This document shows, in pieces, positions 56,641-64,000 of a stretch of 64,000 nt of DNA. Under the pieces are notes generated by a model that saw only the letters and a list, made by a program, of their open reading frames with translations, did no database searches and was not told where the DNA came from. Position numbers and translations under genes: made by a program. The stretch's first letter is position 1, and the number at the start of each line of letters is the position of its first letter. Source of the stretch: Harmonia axyridis (lineage: Eukaryota > Arthropoda > Insecta > Coleoptera > Coccinellidae); contig NC_059502.1 in NCBI RefSeq assembly GCF_914767665.1, positions 53,488,031 through 53,552,030 of the forward strand, read 5' to 3'.

Positions 56641-57612
56641 CAACTTTGCTTTCTCTTTTTTTTCCTAAATACGAGGCTTTATTTTAAAAAACTGGTGATA
56701 CATATATAATTCGAAGTACTTTACATCGCTGGCCACTACTCTCTCCCATCTTTCGGGCAGCGTACGAATCCTGCTATGACAAAACTGGTCATAGGTCATA
56801 TTTTGAAGCGAACCACAAATCTATTCAATTTTTACTTCTTCACATTGAGTCATAAGTGCTGGTCAGCCAGGCTGTGTGCCATTGATCTAAACAAGTGATA
56901 GTCCGAAGAAGAAACGTCTTAAAAATACGGCAGGTGGAGTAGATCTTCCCATTTCAACGTTTCCATGTATGTCTTAACCACTTTCACAACATCGAGTCGA
57001 GCATTGTCATTGTCATCACTTTATCTCTCGTTATATTGCGGCCGTTTGTCTTTCAATGCTCGACTTAAACGCATTAATTGCTTTCGATAATGATCACCTG
57101 TGATTGTTTTAAACGGGTTTACAACTCATAATACACTACGCTGAGCTGGTCCCACCAAAGACTGAGCATGACCTTGGCACCATAAATATTGGGTTTGGCG
57201 TCGATGTGGAAGCATGATTTTCTGCGCTTGGGATTATTGTAATGAACCCATTTTTCCTCTCCAGTGTCCACAAAGCTATGCAGAAATCCCTTCCGTCTTT
57301 GCCTTGCAAGCAGCTGTTCACAAGCAAACAAACGCCGTTCAACATATATCGGCTTCAACTCGTACGGCATCCAATTTCCCTGTTTCTGAATCATTCCCAT
57401 GATTTTCAGGCGCTTTGAATTGGCTTGTTGCGTCACTCCCAATGATCCTGCCAATTCTTGTTGCAATTGAACGAGTCTTGATCAAGTAATGCCTCCAATT
57501 CTGCATCTTCAAAAACCGCCATGCTGATCTTCGACGTCAAAATCACGTTCTTGAAGCGTTTAAACCACTCTCAGTATATTTCTCCAATAATAGCTTGACT
57601 TTTTTTGGCGAA
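56641..57612 (-). mobile_element. Degraded mauritiana-like mariner, copy 3
   Basis: It starts CAACTTTGCTTTCTC next to TA (56639-56640), the same terminus as 36099. Minus-strand frames include QQELAGSLGVTQQANSKRLK, QKQGNWMPYELKP, VMLSLWWDQLSVVYYEL (57119-57466 open) and a decayed VVKTYMETLKWEDLLHLP. The right end is truncated in the N-terminal region near 57612. Intron 3. Confidence 0.8.
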
Positions 57613-57902
57613 CGTCCATCAACGTTACTATGGAAATGATCACAATAGTAGGCGAAACACCAAAACGATTATATCACGTCGTCAAGGGTATATTTACTTA
57701 TCAATACGCTGTTATTATGGGAAATTCACGGTTTTTATTGATGCATCGAAACATGAGTTATATAATCAATAAAATAATTTTTATATTTATCGAATAAGTT
57801 TCACTAACACATTCATAACAAATTATGAATAATATAAATATCTTTCATTCGGATTAGGTAATAAGAAATTGGCAATTCTCCCGCACCATTACGTATAACT
57901 GT

Positions 57903-58308
57903 GGTGAAATTTGATATCAGGGTTGTTTCTGAATATGTTTATTGTTTAAAAATTTAAACTGTCATTTTATAGGCAACGTTTCGGGCACTGCCCCTTTTCA
58001 AGCCTGTAAAATATATAAAAAACATACTTAATAAACATCAAATAAGAAGGTTATAAGTGTACATATTGAATTAGATCTCTATTCAATATAAAAAATTTAC
58101 CTACTTGTTCGATTGTTGTTAGTTCCATTTGATGTTTATTAAGTATGTTTTTTATATATTTTACAGACTTGAAGAAGGGCACTACCCGAAACGTTGCCTA
58201 TCAAATGACAGTTTAAATTTTTGAACAATAAATATATTCAGAAACAACCCTGAAATCAAATTTCACCACACAATGAAAAGTGAACAGGGTAAATAATCAA
58301 ATCAATAA
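57903..58308. mobile_element. Inverted-repeat retroelement-like unit with degenerate hammerhead core
   Basis: Arms of about 140 bp (57903-58045 and 58127-58267) are inverted copies. The unit has a 3' A/T-rich tail (58270-58308) and is flanked by a perfect 15-bp repeat ATTACGTATAACTGT (57888-57902, 58309-58323). The right arm contains TTGAAGAAGGGCACTACCCG followed by AAACGTTGCC, close to a hammerhead core but with C3 replaced and an extra base before stem II. Its stem III partner GGCAACGTT is in the left arm. Inverted terminal units, hammerhead traces and a long target duplication fit Penelope-like elements. No RT/GIY-YIG ORF is present. Confidence 0.55.
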
Positions 58309-58466
58309 ATTACGTATAACTGTAGTCCTACTGGCTCCAGCTTCTGCCAAAAGAGTTCCTGATGTTCGACACAGATAGTGACCTGTATATATTTTTCAGG
58401 ATCGCGCAAACCCAGATATTTGGCATGGGATTTTGCCAAATGTGTTTTTCCTAGCTGGTTGTATAG

Positions 58467-59707
58467 TAAAGGGCTTTCCAATAAGAGGTTTTATTTTGAT
58501 ATGAAAGAAGAGGTTTTTTTTACGAAAAATCAATGGATGTTTATTACATTGCAAATAGGAAGGAATGCTATTAACGATGGAAAACGATATCAATCAAATC
58601 AGCGCCACGCCTACGGTTGCAACACCAAATACTTTTTATGAAATTTTCCCTGACCATTAGCATATTTGCGGCAGTACATTCTCGATACCTTCACGAATTA
58701 CATCTTTAAGATCTTAAATCGATTGTGAAGCAATCTCATAGACCTTATCTTTCACGTGGCCCCAAAGAAAAAGTCTAAAGGTGTTAAATCATAGGTTTTT
58801 CTTGCAGAATTGCGATTGTTCCGTTGCTTGTGTGGCACATGGTGTGGTCTCATCAAAATCAAACGTTGTCGACATCAATATCTTTCAATTCCGACGATAA
58901 AAGTCATCAATCATAGCTCGGTACCTAATCCATCCACCGTAACACCTTCTCCAGCCTCATTTTCGAATAATTAAGGTTCAATCACACCATCATCCCAAAA
59001 ACCGCACCAAACTGCTTTAGTCTGAGGATGGAGAGTCTTTGCAACAATCATTTTTGGATTTTCCGAGCCCCAAATGCGACAATTCTGCTTATTACTGTAG
59101 CCACCGAGGTGAAAATGGACCTCACCACTGAAGACAATTTTCGATGAAGATCCGGATCATTTTGGTTCATTTCAAAGACCCAATCAGCGAAGATACGCTG
59201 TTGCTGGTGGTGGAACGGCTTAAGATCTTATGTTAATTGAACTTCAAAAGTCTTAAAACTTAAGTCTTTATGCAAAATAGGGTTTAATGCCGTTCGTGGG
59301 ATGCGTAATGCCCAAGATCGGCGAGGTATCGACAAATCAGGTTTTCGTCAACACTACGTGCTACATCAACAATATTCCCAGTTATTCTTGAGATACGCGA
59401 ATGATTTCGATTGTCCACTAACTCATCCCAACAGATCAAATTTTTCCACCAGTTTCACTATTGCCGACCGAGAAGGTGCTTCACGACTACCCAAAAATGC
59501 TTTAGTTTTGCGAACTGTGACTGCAAAATTTTCACCATTTTTGTAGCGAATTTTAACAATTTAAATGCGTATAATGTTGAAGCCTGTTCCATATTTAGTA
59601 TTGGCGAGTTTTCACTTGCAAGCGTCAAAAGAAGACTGCTTCAAAAGTGGTAGCTACCCAAAAAGTCGACAATTCAAAATGAAACCTCTTACTGGAAAAC
59701 CCTTTAT
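58467..59707 (-). mobile_element. DD41D family 2, near full-length copy
   Basis: 1.24 kb with TIRs TAAAGGGCTTTCCAATAAGA (left) and the complement of AAAGGGTTTTCCAGTAAGAG (right). Reading the minus strand from 59600: LKIRYKNGENFAVTVRKTK, RVSRITGNIVDVARSVDENL (decayed), first-Asp region SSVVRSIFTSVATVISRIVA-type frames, KAVWCGFWDDGVIEP, and YDLTPLDFFFWGHVKDKVYE (third Asp). Stops and frameshifts throughout. It defines the ends of family 2 for the other relics. Intron 3. Confidence 0.82.
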
Positions 59708-60930
59708 ATTCCTTTGTTCGCGCTTTCATTTATTTCAATAGAACGGTGGCATAATAGAATTTGATCTTCCACGAGTTCCATATCCACAAATGAAATGCCA
59801 ACGTTCTACTTCATCCCAAATAATTTCCCGAATACTCGAGATATCTCGGATCAACATCGGGGTACAATTGCTGAAAAATTTTCGACTTGTTTCATTTCAA
59901 CAAGAATGAGAGATAAGACAGGCGTAGATCTTTTTTTTTCTTGGGGATAATGGAAAAAAATCGTCTGCTACACATCAATTATTTCATCAGAAATAAATAC
60001 TTATAAAACATACTAACACAACAAGGAACATTTCAAAAACAACAAGCAAGAAAACATTCAATAAATTTGTGTTCATAACAGAAAACACATAAATATAACA
60101 TGCCTACAAACTACTGACTCAAAAACAATTGTTGTGAAAGGGAAATAAAATCATTCACTCCTTATATAGTTTGTCCTTTGCGTTTTTTATAATTCTTATT
60201 CCAAGAATCTCCTTTCCATATTCGCAAATCATATATCGAGTTATATTTCCCTATGGATGATAAATAAGTCCAAACCCGTCAATTTTTCTGACCCAATATT
60301 TGTCTGAGCCAAGGTTTCAACCTTTTAAAAATTAAAAAACTCCTTTCAGAACTCGTTACACTTTCAGGCATTACAAAGATCAAATATAGCGTCATCTAAA
60401 CATTCAGATATGTGGACTTATGTGGATTTTCAATCTTCGATTGAATCTGCCTACTTAAATTATATGTTAAACTAAGAAAATAAGATAAGCAATACAGAGA
60501 TAAAATGAAGTTTGTGGAAATTAGAGATTCTACAAGCCCTTTGAAAAACATGGGAAAGTGTATATCGAGACAACAAATCGGATAGATAAAGAAACATAAT
60601 GAACCTCGTATGTAGACGTGCTCGTAGTACAATAAAAGTAATAATCTTGAAAGCGATAACAAACTCATAAACCGTAAGAGGATCCAATTTATTTTATATT
60701 ATTGTTTTTTCAAAAATGAAAGTGAAATGATTATTGCTTCATTTTTATGGAAAACTTTTTGTTGTTTTGGCGAGAATTTCGAAATTTTATATTTTGGAAG
60801 TGTGAGGGGTGCAATTACCCCCAGTATCCCTCCACATCTACGCCCTTGGGATCCCGTCGTTATTCGAAACAAAATAAAATCGTATTGTTTCCGCTGCTGC
60901 AGAAGAAACATTTATTCCTCTCTCTTTCAG
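59708..60930. other. Unassigned intron 3 sequence
   Basis: No recognisable repeat ends or coding motifs. The purine-poor run before 60930 is the polypyrimidine tract of the last visible exon. Confidence 0.4.
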
Positions 60931-61157
60931 GCCAGGGCCACACTAATTGAACGAGGTTGCCAGTTATTGAGAAAGGATGGCCTTCTAGATGAGGAAATGT
61001 TTAGGAAGGCGAGAGAGACGCAGGATTCGATGGCGGACAGCCTGAAGAAATTGGAAGCAACTGTGGAGATGCTCCAGACGAGATTAGCACGCCTTCTAGC
61101 CGAATTCACCTCCAGCCAGGCCAAGTTGAAACAACGCATAACGAGGGTCGAACTGAG
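60931..61157 (+). CDS. CngA: CNG channel alpha subunit, C-helix and leucine-zipper exon
   Basis: 75 codons plus 2 nt: ARATLIERGCQLLRKDGLLD completes the C-helix of the nucleotide-binding domain. Then SLKKLEATVEMLQTRLARLL and AEFTSSQAKLKQRITRVEL form a coiled coil (about residues 37-73) matching the CLZ trimerisation segment of CNGA subunits, which sets subunit stoichiometry. Acceptor tctctttcAG, donor GTGAGT, ending two bases into a codon. The remaining C-terminus is beyond what I can identify. Confidence 0.92.
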
Positions 61158-61395
61158 GTGAGTATAAGGCGGTTATGCCGTCTCGAAACTATCGATTACG
61201 TATTTCAAATTTTAATTCCTTTCAACAACCTTGAGATTGTGGCATTTCGGCTTCGAGTTACAAGCTACTACCTAGAAACCTCTGAAGATGCCTACTGTAG
61301 TAAAATACAGATAGGCAGGCGTTATACAAACTAGGCCACGGCTGAAAAACCTGGAATTTTTTAACGATCTGTTCGTGAAGATCTTTATCATTATA

Positions 61396-61500
61396 CAGGG
61401 TGTTCCACCATTGACGCGACGATCAATTATGGTTCAGCACTGAAATTCACGTTTTGAAAAAAAACAAAGTATCTTTCATGTTTTCTTATGAAACACCCTG
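61396..61500. mobile_element. Small MITE (105 bp)
   Basis: Inverted ends CAGGGTGTTCCA and TGAAACACCCTG after TA. The interior is non-coding. Termini of this type are shared by many Tc1/mariner-mobilised MITEs. Confidence 0.5.
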
Positions 61501-61700
61501 TTTTCATTGAATTTTCTGATTGCATGGAATAGATGAACCACTGCTCCATATGCTTCAAACATACCGGATATTCCGTATTTACGTAAATTGAAGGTCATTA
61601 GAAAAACATAAGAACTTCGAAATGAATGAATTTATTTGAATGAGATTTTGGAAGTGAATCTTAGAAGAATGGAGGTATCGACTTTTCTATAATCATTAAG

Positions 61701-61939
61701 AACTCTACTGGGTGCTTTAAATGAGTATGAGACGATTCATTGATGACTTATTCAAACGTTAATATCGAGCTCATTCCAAATGGCACACCCTTTATTTAAT
61801 TTCGAGAATTTTTCGAAGATAAAAGAATTTGCCACCTGATGAAAAAGTGAAATGAATGTGCCAGTTAAAATGTGCCCGATAATAACGTTTGAATAACGTC
61901 ATCCAGGAATTGTCTCATTTTGAGCACCCAGTAGAGTTC
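61701..61939. mobile_element. MITE with about 75-bp inverted arms
   Basis: GAACTCTACTGGGTGCT (61701) and AGCACCCAGTAGAGTTC (to 61939) begin arms that pair, with mismatches, as far as cttattcaaacgttaatatcg / cgataataacgtttgaataa (61751-61771 and 61870-61890). Possible flanking ATAAT. Confidence 0.65.
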
Positions 61940-63144
61940 TCAATAATTACCTAATGAGCTCACAAACGTTGATTTAACATTTGTTCAACATTGGAATTCA
62001 CGTTTCCGATTGAATTTTCAACGTGTTTACACAGTTATATTCAACGTATTTTTTCAACAGTTAGGAAAACTAGTTTTTTAATAACTACATTACGTTATTT
62101 TGTATATATTAATCAAATCCAATCAAATCAAACTTCATTTATCATAACAAAAATTTCAATTCATTTATATACAAAATTTTTTGTTTTTATAACTCTGCCT
62201 CTCAATCAAAATTAATAATATGCTGATATTGGATGTTATTTCAAAATTGCATTGAAACCATTCGATAATCAGTTACCTATAGAACACGTTGATTTTACGT
62301 TTTCTCGTAACTATATTAACACTTTTCCATTCAACGTTCATATAGACTAATCATTCATACTCTCTGTTGTTTATTTCGTTAATATACAAGTTTGTGTTCA
62401 ACTTTATATCATCGTTCTTGTTGAATATATTTTTCAATCAACCTCTCAACCTTTTTTTGACTCAAATGGTTGATAGTAACACTGGAATATACATTTTAAA
62501 TCGATGATGAAACTACGATCTAATCATGTTACTATATCACATTGTTAAATGCGCTATTATCCCTAGTTATTTGTACATTATCAAACAATATTATTTATTC
62601 ATTGTCTTAGAAGTGTTCAACAAATTTTCCATTTACGAATTTGAAACCCAGTTGAATTTGCAAAAAAATATTTTTAGAAAAGTAGGTTTTCCTCGATAAA
62701 TTTCCATGCCTGTGTTTTTCCGATAATATATTTGAAGAGCCCGTGCAAACATTTAAACATCCACTTAAGCGGTTGTTTACTATATTATATATACACTTGT
62801 AGTGACTCTTTACTAGTCCAACAAAGTCACCCATAACCCGCCGAAAGTGTCAGATCATGTTAGCATACTGAAGAATAGGACTTGGTGAGAACCGCTTAGG
62901 AACAGCGCGTGCTGTAAACTTTATTTGATATATTTATTATATATATATTTATTTCATTCAGGCAAAGTCCTCCGTTATAAAAATGGAAGGGGTATTTGGC
63001 AGACATCAATGAGTGCTAAACTGACGATTATATCAGTGATCTCAACGTAATCTCCTCAAAAAATTACCTTGGGTCGAGTACGTATCGCCAAAAATTTTTT
63101 TTTAAACATTCAGAATGTACCAAAAATATAACCAAATAGTTTAA
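61940..63144. other. Unassigned; repeated CAACGTT-like motifs
   Basis: Motifs of the form ttcaacgt/acgttgaa recur at about 61966, 62018, 62040, 62288, 62332 and again at 63448-63545, suggesting one dispersed element with subterminal repeats spanning the Harbinger-like MITE. Borders not found. Confidence 0.3.
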
Positions 63145-63376
63145 GGCCCGGTGCACACATCCGACTTTTGCAGTTACGACACCGTTGCTGTGTCGTACTT
63201 GCGGCCTGTTGTACAAAGAATCAAATGGGAGCATGCACACTACCCGCCGTGCCGTTGCGACGTCGTAACTGCCATCATGCGGGCTGTGGTACAAAAAATC
63301 AAATGGGAGCATGCACACTAGCGTACGACACCGCAACGGTGTCGCAACTGTAAATGTCGGATGTGTGCACCGGGGC
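63145..63376. mobile_element. Harbinger-like MITE (232 bp) with internal duplication
   Basis: TIRs GGCCCGGTGCACACATCCGA (to about 63190) and complement are inverted over about 44 bp with few mismatches, flanked by TAA (63142-63144, 63377-63379), the 3-bp target type of PIF/Harbinger. A unit of about 95 bp containing caaatgggagcatgcacac is present twice inside (63222 and 63299). Much GC-richer than its surroundings. Confidence 0.78.
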
Positions 63377-63406
63377 TAAATATGTATATCCTTTGTTATG
63401 TAAAAT

Positions 63407-63442
63407 ACTCAAATATATAAACAATTGTTTATATATTTGAGT
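63407..63442. repeat. Perfect 36-bp palindrome
   Basis: ACTCAAATATATAAACAA is followed directly by its exact complement. There is no loop and no mismatch. Confidence 0.85.
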
Positions 63443-64000
63443 GTTCAATCAACGTTCTCGTTGATATCATATTAAAACCGTATCTATACTATACGGTTAA
63501 AAAACAACGTTCAATATTGATATAATACTACGAGCAAATGAACGTTATTATCCACGACTTCTTTACTGATAATAAGCGTTTGATCACAAAACCATTTCAC
63601 AGATTATTCTAACGTACCTGTGCCCATTGGGTATCAAAAAGTCAGTGCTCACCTCCGTTTTTCTTGTATTCACTTTCAAAATTCCATTCAAATGAATTCA
63701 TTCATTTTTTATCAGGTTACCAGGTCAGTTTCGAGTATCTGAAACTCTGAATAAATTAAGGTTCATTCCCTTCATGCAATCTGAAAATTCAATAGGAAAC
63801 AGAGTGTTCCATAAGTAAAAACGTTATATACAATATTTTGGTACACCTGTGAAACTAACACATATAACAATTCATGCTCGATAGCGAATAATCCCATATG
63901 GTACTACTTTATATTGGGATTATTACCACCATCCTTTAATGTTTTTTCTCAAGTTTTCCATTTTGTGGTTGCGATAGTAGACGTGCATAAATACACTTTC
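63443..64000. other. Unassigned sequence to window end
   Basis: A small hairpin aaccgtatctatactatacggtt lies at 63477-63499. No gene recognised. Confidence 0.35.

Noticed and set aside
63168..63353. 61-codon Cys-rich small protein
   Set aside because: The frame is an accident of the duplicated GC-rich block in a Harbinger-like MITE.
1..64000. CRISPR array, phage or bacterial defence system
   Set aside because: No regularly spaced repeats or bacterial genes; splice sites, LINEs and mariners show an animal nuclear genome.

Overview
The window looks like an AT-rich stretch of an insect genome (arthropod at least; I cannot fix the order). The reasons are a spliced animal ion-channel gene with very long introns, several clades of mariner-like transposons, RTE-type and other LINEs, MITEs and foldback elements. 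There is no bacterial gene organisation, operon or CRISPR array.

The one host gene I can support is a cyclic-nucleotide-gated channel alpha subunit on the + strand. Four in-frame coding exons are visible: 34702-35238 (end of S2-S3 linker, S3-S6 and pore), 46701-47014 (C-linker), 56085-56360 (cyclic-nucleotide-binding fold) and 60931-61157 (C-helix and leucine-zipper coiled coil). All have AG/GT splice borders and compatible phases. The N-terminus with S1-S2, and the last exon(s), were not found. Introns of about 11.5, 9.1 and 4.6 kb are largely built from transposon debris.

Upstream of the gene (1-34.7 kb) is a dense repeat landscape. It holds an apparently intact mauritiana-like mariner (3641-4922), LINE fragments, the edge of an LTR element, and relics of three lineages of DD41D-type (rosa-like) mariner relatives. 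Two zones have a readable order of insertion. At 20268-24193 a DD41D relic was split by an RTE LINE, which was itself split by a 1-kb palindromic foldback; a second LINE hit the same relic. At 24610-27875 two foldbacks share one TA, and the second contains a hAT-like MITE, a mariner 3' fragment and a third foldback.

The most unusual finding is at 50464-50693, inside intron 2. A small inverted-repeat element there carries a near-canonical hammerhead self-cleaving ribozyme: CTGATGA, a perfect stem II, GAAA, and an 18-bp stem III in exact register. It is flanked by a 12 of 13-bp direct repeat. A second element with a degenerate version of the same core (57903-58308, intron 3) is flanked by a perfect 15-bp direct repeat. 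Both look like products of retrotransposition, perhaps Penelope-like or retrozyme-like. Other notable items are four DD41D copies that share one frame-breaking internal deletion, an RTE copy with an inverted 5' segment, two 1.3-1.5-kb solo LTRs that each landed in a transposon, and a 5' exon of a transposon-associated gene trapped in a TIR element.
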